From NCBI GenBank assembly GCA_025738555.1, contig JAOVFP010000024.1, positions 434,001 through 498,000 of the forward strand: a stretch of 64,000 nt of DNA, given 5' to 3'. This document shows, in pieces, positions 54,912 through 64,000 of the stretch. Each line of letters opens with the position of its first letter. Position 1 is the stretch's first letter. The DNA is from Cyathus striatus. Taxonomy: Eukaryota; Basidiomycota; Agaricomycetes; Agaricales; Nidulariaceae. Made by a program: the position numbers and the translations under genes. Below the pieces are notes generated by a model. The model was not told where the DNA came from. It worked only from the letters and a program-made list of their open reading frames with translations, and made no database searches.

Positions 54912-56241
54912 TTATCCGTTGAATGCGTACCGCTTGCTTCCCTGAAATTTCCCAGCTAAGTCGACCCGAAAAATATGGCCAGAATCCGGAAAACGAGATT
55001 GCCGAGCAGCGTCCCCTCCAATGGCCCCGCAATGCGCTGTGGTGACGAACAACTGGTCGTTATTAAGTCCTAGATGTTGTCAGTGCACAACAATTAGTTT
55101 CGCTAAATGAGCCGGTGTCTGCTTTACATACCTCCAAAGCAACACGATGTGATGTTCAACGCGGTTGGAAATACTATCTGGAAATCGATTGAACCATCGT
55201 TGGCGAAGCGAATGATTCGCGATCCGCCCCATCTACACATGTCCATTGTTCACACATATTCAGCGTTGACGGGGATAGGTCGGAATGAACAGGCAGGGTC
55301 ATACCGTGCACTCCAGATATACCCGTTGTTATCAATGCACAAACCATCACAATACGATTTCTCTGGAAACCCTTGAGCAAGAGCATCCACAAAAACACGA
55401 CGATTTTCTAGTTGTCCATCGCAATAATCGTATGCATGAATGATGTTTACTAGGGAGTCAGTAAAGTAGCTTTAAGAATGTCGCGGATCAGGCGGGCCGA
55501 AACGCATCATCGTCAAAGGACTTACAATGTCCGCTCGTCCGGACTCCAACCTAATCCATTCGAATCCTTTCAAATATCATCAGCTATCCAATCGGTTGAC
55601 GGTGATGCTGGTATGTTTCCCATACCGTGAAAGGACCGTGGTCTACGACTGCACAACTTTCATCTTCAGGATCATACCTATAAAGCCTACCTGGAATATC
55701 GCGCTCTTTGCAGAACAGAGTTCCTGCGAAGAAACGACCTTCACTGTCACAGGCACCATCATTAAATCGCGTATAGGGAGCCTCTTCCGGAGGAAGAGGT
55801 TCACAGATATATTTCAGCTTGGAGTTCCCTTCAAGAAGCGCGAATCCTTTTGCCGCAGTACATGCTAGCTGTTAGTGCAATGAGCAAGAAGGTCATAAAG
55901 AGATATTCCAGAGTACAAACTCCCTTCCCGTTTTTCCGAAGCGCTAGGCAGGTAATGGGCTCGTCAAATTGTTCCGCTTGTATCTCTAGTGTCTCCGTGT
56001 GGACATGATAGACCTATGCATAGATATCAAGAATTTCCACCATTGAACACGACAGTGGAGTACCTTGTTCTCGCATATGTCTACAAAATGCAATAACAAG
56101 GTTTCTGGATCGTATAACGGACCTAGACGTCCCAGTCACAGACAAGACAGGAAGATGGCAGAGAAAATATAAACCTTCACCCAGCATACAAGCAGTTGTA
56201 AGCCACGGCTTATGTACAATAATTTGACGTTCGCTCATCAT
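54912..56241 (-). CDS. SMP-30/gluconolactonase-like beta-propeller protein
   Basis: Eight exons (56241-56175, 56122-56064, 56013-55921, 55868-55626, 55566-55526, 55469-55305, 55232-55132, 55069-54912) give 308 residues. Metal-ligand positions of the SMP-30/regucalcin family are visible: LGEGPLYDPETLLLHFVDI (Glu), RFNDGACDSEGRFFAGT (Asn/Asp), DSNGLGWSPDERTFYFTDS (Asn) and KSYCDGLCIDNNGYIWSA (Asp). The C-terminal CCFGGLNNDQLFVTTA closes the propeller. Members hydrolyse sugar lactones with a divalent cation; the substrate is not predictable. Two in-frame ATGs (56241, 56238) are equivalent starts. Confidence 0.9.
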
Positions 56242-56641
56242 GTTGAAATCAAGAGGAAGGAAGAGGTATTTTCATGCCAAAGCTAGATACTGGGATGGAT
56301 GCCTTATATGTGACGGATGTCGGTAGGAAGCACGGAAGAAAGAGGCGACAATACCGATGTGGGGTAATTAGTTTCCAAATCGGCACTCGCCGGTGTTGAA
56401 ATTAACAATATAAGTCTCATACTATCCAGCCAAGTGTAAAGGGATTGGCGTGCAACTCTCCTTCTGATCTCAGGTTGAAATCTTGCATTATAGGCTACAA
56501 CTTGACCGATCTCACCACGTAAGATCTGACGCTGCGCGTGGATCAACATATTCCAGAATATCGCAGAAACAGATAGGATTGGTGGAAGCAATGTACAGTA
56601 CGGGTTGTTCCGACGGACCATCTTCCATGTACAAAGAAATA
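56242..56641. other. Intergenic, SMP-30 gene to ACP
   Basis: This 400-bp stretch lies between the start of the SMP-30 gene and the end of ACP, both on the minus strand. Frames here (such as 56304-56657, minus) are shadows without family features. Confidence 0.5.
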
Positions 56642-57212
56642 CTAACGCGCTGGACATGGTCGGAGTCAGTTAATTGGCTGTTCTGTTCCATACACGAATA
56701 GCTCACCTTCAGGTGTCTTGGCAATATAGTCAATGGCTAGTCAGACATCAGCATTCCTCCAATACCGACCGCATAACGAACACGCACCTTGTGACACTGT
56801 CAGAATCTGGTCTGCCTCCGCATCAGGTATTTCAACGTCAAACTCCTGGAGAAGAATGAGCATACAACGGTTGCTAGACATCAGCAACGAACCTCTTCGA
56901 CGGCCATTACGACCTCCACGGTGTCAAGACTGTCGAGGCCGAGATCATTTGCGAAAGAGGCTTCGGGAGTCAACTGAAGAAAGGGGTGCTATAAGTAGTT
57001 GACGACGAGAAGGCATAGAGCAGACGCACTTTACTTTTGTTGATTTTTTCATAGCCCTTGAGCACGTCTAAAATGCGTTTCTGGATGACTTCTCTGGAGA
57101 GGCCAGAATCAGACGAGAAGAGGGCGCGCTGAATGTGGCCGCTCTGGCGCTGAACAGTCCATGCAGCTCGCGGAATGGCAATGGATTTTGTGGCCAGGCG
57201 GAGGAAAGACAT
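56642..57212 (-). CDS. ACP1: Mitochondrial acyl carrier protein
   Basis: Exons 57212-57030, 56973-56893, 56845-56788, 56736-56707 and 56649-56642 give 119 residues. The first 37 residues are Arg/Ser-rich with a mitochondrial presequence character. The phosphopantetheine attachment site is in [17 protein letters not shown] (the Ser of DSL), and helix III follows in [15 protein letters not shown]. The protein ends [12 protein letters not shown], the last two and a half codons and the stop being an 8-base coding exon. ACP serves mitochondrial type II fatty-acid synthesis and is a subunit of complex I and of the iron-sulfur assembly machinery. Confidence 0.93.
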
Positions 57213-57908
57213 GGTTAAGTGGGTGAGTTCGTGACGGACAGCGAACGCGGTCACCGCCCGGAAAAACAAACTCTCGGATTATGTCATCTGGAAACAGCCG
57301 ATTCTCAGATCCCACGGTCCACGGTGCGTGGACGCCAGTGTCGATGTCACGGTGCACAAGTGCGAGACTAATGAGGACTAACGTCGACGACACAGGAGTG
57401 CCTCGCCTCGTGTAGATGCGGCCTCTTCCTGCTAACTTTCATGTCTGGGCATGATACGACCCTTTTCATAATGTCCTCTCTCTCCCTCAGCTGTACGCGC
57501 GCAAACCACAGAATATGTACTTATCATCAATTGACACTGAGATTAGAGAGATGAGAGCATCATCGTTGGTAGAGAATACGCTCAATAAATATATTAACTT
57601 TGGTGCAGATTAAAGAGTTATTGTTGGAGTCTGGTTGGCGGTCTAAGTTCGGAATTCGCCGAGGAAACTATGCAGTTCAAAACAAGGTTTGCCGACTGAT
57701 CAGCCACCTTGTTACTAGTGATTCGCCCAAGACGTCCCACACGCTCAACTCCTCAAGGTGAGACTATTGACGATTCAACGCTGACAGTGCACTGAACCTC
57801 TCTTGTCTTTTTTCTTCCTCTCCTTGCAGGTTTGTCCAATTCTCGCGTTCTCGCTCTACCAAATGCTTAGCATGGAGCTAATACTTGTACATTTGGTAGA
57901 CTTTCACC
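57213..57908. promoter_or_regulatory. Divergent promoter, ACP and RPL16
   Basis: The start codons of ACP (minus) and RPL16 (plus) are 696 bases apart. On the RPL16 side a probable 5'-UTR intron is seen: donor CTCAAG/GTGAGA at 57757/57758 and a long pyrimidine tract ending TTGCAG at 57829, with the remaining leader to 57908. Leader introns are common in ribosomal protein genes. Confidence 0.5.
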
Positions 57909-58682
57909 ATGGCCACGTTCTCTTCGACACCCATCGTCATTGATGGCAAGGGGCACCTCCTTGGTCGATTGGCCTCCATTATCGCCAAGCAGATTCTCTC
58001 CGGACAGAAAATTGTAGTTGTTAGGTGCGAGGAAATCAACATCTCTGGCAGTTTCTTCCGCAACAAAGTATGTTTGGACCTTTGTGGGGTGACAGAATTT
58101 GGAACTGATTCAAGCCCTATTCTCGCTCGTCATAGCTTCGCTACCACAACTTCTTGCACAAGCGTCATATTGTGAACCCCAAAAAGTCCGGTCCCTTCCA
58201 TCACCGCGCTCCTTCGAAAATTCTGTACCGTGCAATCCGCGGAATGGTTCCACACAAGAGTGCTCGCGGTGCCGCTGCACTTGAGCGTCTCAAGCTGTTC
58301 GAGGGAGTGCCTCCTCCATATGACAGAAAGAAGCGAATGGTTGTGCCGGAGGCTCTGAGGGTGTTACGGTTGAAGCCTGGTCGTAAATACTGTACGGTCA
58401 AGGTATGTGGCTAGAATGCTGTTCGGGTATAATGCTTCGGTCTAATATGTTTTCAGCGCCTCTCTCACGAGGTCGGCTGGGGCTACAAAGACGTTATCGA
58501 TCGTCTTGAGGAGAAGAGAAAGATTAAGGCACAGGCTTTCCATGAGCGTAAGGTATGTGAAGTCGGGTTGGTTGAAATAAATGTGAACTGATTATGTGCA
58601 GCTTACGGCGATCAAGTTGCGTCAGAAGGCTGTGTCAGATACGGCATCGTCGTTCGAACAGTTGGCTCAGTTGGGATACTAA
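57909..58682 (+). CDS. RPL16: 60S ribosomal protein L16 (uL13, L13a)
   Basis: Exons 57909-58067, 58136-58402, 58457-58552 and 58602-58682 give 200 residues. The sequence [57 protein letters not shown] and [20 protein letters not shown] is typical of eukaryotic uL13, with the usual length of 199-203. It sits on the solvent side of the large subunit. All introns are phase 0. Confidence 0.95.
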
Positions 58683-59102
58683 TTGGAGCAAGGATATGGG
58701 TGCCTGCGCGCGCTGGCTGTCTGAGAGGTCATCCCTTGCTTGTCATGCCTATGTACCTACACTATTGACTATGCACCCGCCACTGGGCAAGAAGATGATA
58801 TGACATGCTATGTTTATGTAGAGTGAATGAATGAGCAGTTGCGATCATAAGCGAAGTGTGCGAAGAGCGTGAGAGTTTGAGAGTTTACGAATATTTTTAT
58901 TTACGGAAATATGTAAATAATTTTTTAAAATAGCAGGGTTAAGGTTGTGTCTTGAACTCATCGTTGCCTCATCTTTCCTTTCTTCATCTTCCTCATCTTC
59001 CTCAGCTCACTTTCTCCGCCTCCCGCCTCTTCTTCCTCCTCCTCCTTTTCGTCTTCCACCCCCTTCCTCTCCTCATCTTTTCCATTCATCTCCTCCTCAT
59101 CC
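58683..59102. other. Intergenic, RPL16 to the KH gene
   Basis: An A/T-rich 3' flank (AATATTTTTATTTACGG) precedes a CT-rich leader (CTTCCTCATCTTCCTC) of the next gene. No gene is seen. Confidence 0.5.
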
Positions 59103-60227
59103 ATGCCGTCTGACGCATCTGTCAAGAATGACTCCTGTATGTTCTATATTTTTTCTCTCTACACGCTATCTCACTTCCTTTACAGCTTCTCCTCCTCATT
59201 CAAGGTCGCCTTCTCCCATTCCTAGCGATACCTTGACTCTCCGCGCTCTTGTTAGCACAAAAGACGCCGGCGTCATTATCGGAAAAGGTGGAAAAAACGT
59301 TGCTGACCTTCGCGAGCAGACTGGTGTCAAGGCTGGCGTTAGCAAGGTTATTCCTGGAGTTCATGAGCGCGTCCTTACAGTCACCGGCTCAGTAGAAGCC
59401 GTTGCGAAGGTACGCTCAATTCTTTTTTTATAAATAATTTTGTTCTCATTTCTTATTCTCAGGCGTACAATCTCATTATCTCTCAACTTGTTGCCTCCAA
59501 TCCTGCTTCTCCTTCTTTATCTTCTCCTTCCACCATGCACACTTCGATTCGTCTTCTTATTTCTCACAATCTCATGGGCACTATCATTGGCCGCAATGGC
59601 TTAAAAATAAAGGCTATTCAAGATGGCTCTGGTGCTCGTATGGTAGCTTCCAAAGAGATGCTGCCTCAGTCTACGGAGCGCATTGTCGAAGTACAGGGTT
59701 CTCCTGAGGCTATTGGTCGAGCCGTAGAAGAAATTGGCAAATGTTTGCTTGAGGATTGGGAGAGGGGCTTAGGCACTGTTTTATTCCATCCCGGTACTGT
59801 TGATGACAGGTCTGGAGCTGCAAGACGTTCCGGACATGGATATTCTGGATCTTATGGTGGTTCACGTCGTTCTAACGGAGACGCAAATCGCGGTAGATCT
59901 TCTCCGCCTGGTTCACCAACTCAGGCGCATTCTCCAATTTCAAGTCAGCCACCTGCCAATTTGCGTACTCAAAACATATCTATTCCTTCCGATATGGTTG
60001 GGTGCATTATTGGACGCAGCGGTACCAAAATTACAGAGATTCGTCGCCTTTCTGGATCCAAGATCTCGATTGCCAAAGCTCCTCATGATGAAACAGGTGA
60101 ACGTATGTTTACCATTGTTGGTACTCCGGAAGCCAATGAAAAGGCGCTTTTCCTCTTGTACAATCAACTGGAGAGCGAGAAAGAGCGGCGAGTCGGAAGG
60201 GAAGCGCAACAACAAGCGGAGGACTAA
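59103..60227 (+). CDS. Triple-KH-domain RNA-binding protein (PCBP/Rnc1-like)
   Basis: Exons 59103-59136, 59186-59409 and 59463-60227 give 340 residues. Three KH domains each have the RNA-binding G-x-x-G loop: GVIIGKGGKNV near residue 43, GTIIGRNGLKIKAI near residue 125, and GCIIGRSGTKITEI near residue 268. A Gly/Ser/Arg-rich linker (SGHGYSGSYGGSRRSN) lies between KH2 and KH3. The arrangement two-plus-one matches yeast Pbp2/Hek2 and fission yeast Rnc1, which bind C/U-rich mRNA and affect stability or localisation. Start chosen at the ATG before the first intron, which restores the frame to KH1. Confidence 0.9.
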
Positions 60228-60791
60228 GCTGGTATCTTCACTCCGTACTACCATCTATCTACACTCTTCGTATTGTGGGTAAGCCCCTTGTTAGCGTAAT
60301 GAAATTATCCGTTCTTATCTGGACTTTCCAGATGTTATGCTTGTTGTCTTTCGCCATGCTTACGTTGTCTTTTCTACGAAGTGATGTTGTCTCTTTCGCC
60401 ACTCATACTTTCTTTTGCTTTCATTCAACCTTCCTATTTCTTGTATCCGATCGTACGGTTAAAATTCTAACTGACCTTGCGTTGCCCTTGTATGGTGGTT
60501 AAAGCTGTACTGGTTTATCTGTATCCCTTGCATTTCTAGTCGCAACAGATGATTAAAGTATGCCTTCAAAATTAATTTTCTGGTACGATAATACGTGAAC
60601 GGCGGTGTAGTGTACTAGGCAATTGTCTGCAGGCTGCAATAGAAACGATGTATCAAAGTGGACACAAGTTACTTCTGTACTTAAATGATGTAGATTGATT
60701 GTTTACGCGTTGTTTGGATTGTGAAATTTGACGAGGATCGTAAGGATGTGTTATTTAGAATTAACAGTTGCAACATTATTTTCTTTCAGTT
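60228..60791. other. Intergenic, KH gene to the NUFIP-like gene
   Basis: Contains the 3' flank of the KH gene and the promoter of the next. Open frames at 60275-60502 and 60721-61032 have no family features. Confidence 0.5.
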
Positions 60792-62113
60792 ATGCAGTCT
60801 CGAAGTTCGCAAAGTCCGCATTCCTCGTCTCCGAGTACATCTCTGGTGCCCGGTATTTACACTACTCTGTCCACTCCGTATCCTCATCAACAACTTCCAA
60901 ACTACCATTTGTACTCCTCTCATTATGCCCAAGCGTACATGCAGTCTTACCAAGCAACTACTTCCGACGGGTACACATTATCATCAACTTATAATCCCTC
61001 ATCTCTTGCAAATACTTCCAATGGTTGCTTAAACACACGGAATGTTTCAGTGTGTCAGCCTAGCGCAGCTGCAGGCCAGCCATTCACCAGCTTCTCCTGG
61101 TATCAACCTGGAAATATCAGATGTGGATACACCGGCTGCTCTTTCGTTGGTTCCGCCAAGTCTGTAGAAATTCATAGGATGGACAGACATCTGATATATC
61201 CCTCTGGATGGGAGAAACGTAAGAATCAGTCGGAGTGGGATGCCGACCCCAGTCTCAAAGGGTATGTTTATTTTGTCAGCGTTTGTAGGGTATATTTTCA
61301 CTGCTCACATAATGGAAAGGAAGAAATTTCCCATACAGGGAACTACAATAGTTTTAGACTCCCCTGAGGTGTTGGAAGCTTGGATTTCGGAGCGCAGACA
61401 ACGGTGGCCCAGTTCAGCTCGTGTCGAAGAAAAGAAACGCAAGTTACAAGAAGCTGCTGATCGAGGACAACTTTCAGCTGAAGACATTAGCTTTCACCCA
61501 GCCAAGCGCCAAAAAGCGGCTAACCATGCAAATTCGCTACCTGCTCACCATAATCAACGTTCCCGATACTCTACCCGTCAAAGCGCTCCGCTTACGATAA
61601 AATATCCAGCTTCAAGTATAAATCATCACCCGAAGACTAAAGACGAACCTCTAATTAACACTGTTGATGAGAATGGTTCTGATGAAGACAGCGTTCCTGA
61701 GGTACTTTCGTCTAAAGTAGTTTCCGAAGCCATTGTCGTCCACCCAACCTTGACAAATTGGAGTAAAAGAGCCCATCCTGTTGTGTCGAAAATATCATCT
61801 TTATCCTGTTCGTCACGACAGGTTATGCCTAAACAACAACCACGAAATCCCTTTTCATCACGCCTTACCTTGCTACATAATGTACGTGTGGTTCGTTTTG
61901 TTGATCTTTATCAATGACAATCTTCTAATAAAAAAACAGCTTTTGCTTCCTGAAATTCGAGTGACTATATCCAACCTCTCTCAAGCCATTCGGTTTTTGG
62001 TAGACAATAATTTCCTGGATGATATAGAGGTCACTCCTGGGAAAGCAGACTCAAAAATGATAGAAGTGTTGAAGAACCAAACGCTACTGGTTGAACGGGA
62101 AGATAGACAGTGA
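60792..62113 (+). CDS. NUFIP1/Rsa1-like box C/D snoRNP assembly factor
   Basis: Exons 60792-61261, 61320-61881 and 61940-62113 give 401 residues. A C2H2-type finger (IRCGYTGCSFVGSAKSVEIHRMDRH, split as C-x4-C and H-x4-H) is followed by the NUFIP1 conserved segment KFPIQGTTIVLDSPEVLEAW and ISERRQRWPS, then a basic stretch EEKKRKLQEAADRGQL. The C-terminal part (LLPEIRVTISNLSQAIRFLV) is helical. NUFIP/Rsa1 links snoRNP proteins to the R2TP chaperone. The N-terminal third is Ser/Tyr/Gln-rich and poorly conserved. Confidence 0.82.
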
Positions 62114-62190
62114 GAAAGGGTTTTTTCGGACAATCATACATAAACTACTTTGATGCTAAGTATGATCATACAACCATACAATATATATAA

Positions 62191-64000
62191 TCAACGATTA
62201 TCAGTCTCCTCCGAACTATCCGTATCCATTTCTGATTCGTCGTCTTCGAATTCCTCTGGATCTACATACAGTTCTCTATGTGTGACTTCGAATCCTGCCT
62301 CCTTCAGTCCCTTTCTAATTGACTCAGATTTCGAAGGTGCAGTCACGACGACTGCCACCGATGAAGTAGCATCAAACAATGGAAGGAAATGTATCTTCAG
62401 TGCTGCCAAAACATCTTCTTTCGTTACTGACTGGTATTTCTCAAGTAAATCTATTTGATGGTTTTGAGAAACTCCTTTTAAAGCTTGATTGGTAAAGGAC
62501 ACCATTGCCTGGTTGTGAAGGATGGATGAGCTTGCATCAATAATAAATTTACGAACGAGTTACCGCTTTCCCGGCTGTAGACACGTTCTTAGCAACGTTA
62601 TAAACAATGCTGCTTTTCGCAGAATCTAATGTCGGGATGTCAAGTTCGATCTAGCTTCGTCAGGCATTTGGAATGTTGCACACTTCGAATTAGCTTACAG
62701 AACCATCCAAAAGACCTTTAATAATCTTCGCCCCTTCCTTAAATGCATCCATACTGTTGGAACTCTATGTCGCCTGATCAGCAGAATGCATAACTAAATA
62801 GAACGCAATTACCCGATAAAGAGAAAAGCTAAGAAGTCCGGCCTCAACGTCCAATGAAACATATGCTCCATACGCAAGCCCAGACCCGCGAATATAACGC
62901 TATAAAAGTTTGCCAGCATTCACAACTACAAGGAATAAGAATACATACCCAAAGGTAACTTTCTGTGGCATTCAAAACTTCCAACGCAACCCGAACGACT
63001 GGATACTCTGGATGGTCAAACCCACAAATGCTATTCGTGGAATGAGTCACGAAAGAACTCTCGATGGTTGGAAGGCTCATAACAATGGCCTTTCGAGCTG
63101 ATATCAGATCGTGGATCGCTAAGAGAACACAGTAAACAACTAGCCTTGCGCGCTGTATGACTTCCGACTGCGCTGAGCGTCTCAGATGCAAGTGGAATGG
63201 AATTCAATTCTCCTTCCTACAAGAAGGTTAGTGATGATATAGTGTATAACGAATTGACGCACTGGCAGGACAGAGGTGAAATATCTGCCCCAAGTGCTGC
63301 GCGGCTTTTCCAGCTTCATGATGTTGCCGGTAACCGAAAAGCGGATACCAGATGGATCCGTAACTAAATTCTGCATTAACATTAATCATGCTACAGCAAC
63401 TCATATTCAACTTACTACAACTCCTTATTTTTTGGAAATCGGCTATTACATCGTTTGGGTTCTCTTGAAGCTGTTTCGCAAGTTTGGGAATAAATTCGAT
63501 TTGAGCAAGAACACCACCTGCTCTGGAGGTGGAGTCTTCACTGAATAACAACTCAGACCAAACCGACCCTAGTACGTTGCTTCCGCTTCGCTTCATTTCA
63601 GGTAGAGACTGCTGGATCTTGGCAACGACAATTTGTAATCTATATTGCATACATGTTTGCAATGTTTCAAACTATACATCAGAAAAATGCACTGCACCTT
63701 TCTTTGTCAAACTCGCTTCCGAAAACAAGATCTTTTAGCCAAGCTATAGCTTTTTCATAAAGCTTTGTTTCTACTTTCAGACTAACGCGCAGCGTATCTG
63801 AAAAGGCATTAGATATTCCTAGTCCAACCTCATATGAAACTGTCTCGTTATCAAGTTGATTGATAACTTCTTCATGAGTCAGTTGTTTCCCTGATTCCCT
63901 ACGAACTGGAAGGGAAAAGAATGCAGACAGGTATGACGATACATGTCTATTTATTTTGTGAGTTAAACACCAGAGCGTAAATATTTCTCTCACGGTCGTA
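62191..64000 (-). CDS. M16-family metallopeptidase, C-terminal half (runs off the right edge)
   Basis: Several exons read towards lower coordinates, including 64000-63994 (fragment), 63946-63698, one starting at 63639, and the last ending with a stop at 62191-62193. Segments SSYLSAFFSLPVRRESGKQL, VSYEVGLGI, GSVWSELLFSEDSTSRAGGV, DPSGIRFSVTGNIM and EYPVVRVALEVLNATESYLW with GSGLAYGAYVS fit the inactive C-terminal halves of the M16C group that includes yeast Sdd3 and C05D11.1-like proteins. The catalytic H-x-x-E-H would lie outside the window. The C terminus is acidic. The splice near 63420 was not resolved. Confidence 0.8.

Noticed and set aside
56304..56733. Minus-strand frames between the SMP-30 and ACP genes
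   Set aside because: They overlap ACP introns and the 3' flank and show no family features once ACP is spliced.
1..64000. CRISPR array or prokaryotic operons
   Set aside because: The window is eukaryotic, and the short repeats present are tandem minisatellites or transposon motifs without spacers.

Overview
The window is nuclear DNA of a filamentous basidiomycete, most likely a mushroom-forming agaricomycete. The genes carry many 45-70 bp GT-AG introns, and the gene set (40S eS28, 60S uL13, Mediator Med5, exosome Csl4, eIF3h, mitochondrial PDH E2) reads like agaric proteins. No species is claimed.

Positions 1 to about 24,300 are a nest of transposable elements with very few CpG dinucleotides. 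From left to right: the 5' part of an LTR retrotransposon (gag reading off the left edge, with its 764-bp LTR); an old Ty3-type chromovirus on the minus strand (1,932-9,748) whose frames were broken by a hAT-type element (3,734-4,960), a solo 764-bp LTR (6,272-7,035) and a younger 644-bp solo LTR (9,069-9,712); a tyrosine-recombinase element (10,249-15,170) with split direct repeats, itself hit by a mariner-like element (11,708-12,366) and another inverted-repeat insertion (13,471-14,519); a decayed second copy of the 644-bp LTR (15,910-16,572); a roughly 1-kb island that kept its CpGs; a second hAT-type element (18,996-20,690) carrying a 31-bp minisatellite; and a Copia 3' end (to 22,440) whose LTR holds a third 764-bp solo LTR (20,895-21,658). 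Most broken codons are TGA where arginine is expected, and catalytic arginines have become Cys or His, the pattern left by C-to-T change at methylated CpG.

Positions 24,500 to 64,000 are a compact housekeeping region with 20 protein genes plus one decayed gene. Exons were resolved by phase-checked splicing for 19 of the 20. Order: RPS28 (+), GT8 glycosyltransferase (+), KAE1 (-), LAT1 (-), CSL4 (+), nudE (+), MED5 (+), a CDF zinc transporter (-), eIF3h (+), a secreted DPBB/expansin-like protein (+), IPI1 (-), an NPC2-type lipid transfer protein (-), a tetraspan membrane protein (+), an LRR/F-box-like protein (-), a 108-aa protein (+), an AIM6-like pseudogene (+), mitochondrial bL17 (-), an SMP-30/gluconolactonase (-), mitochondrial ACP (-), RPL16/uL13 (+), a triple-KH protein (+), a NUFIP1-type protein (+) and the C-terminal half of an M16 peptidase running off the right edge (-).

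Many of these genes serve ribosomes, translation or RNA (eS28, uL13, bL17m, eIF3h, Ipi1, NUFIP, Csl4, Kae1, KH protein). Others serve mitochondrial carbon and fatty-acid metabolism (PDH E2, ACP). They are not an operon; neighbours alternate in strand with short intergenic gaps. No rRNA gene, intact tRNA gene or CRISPR array was seen.
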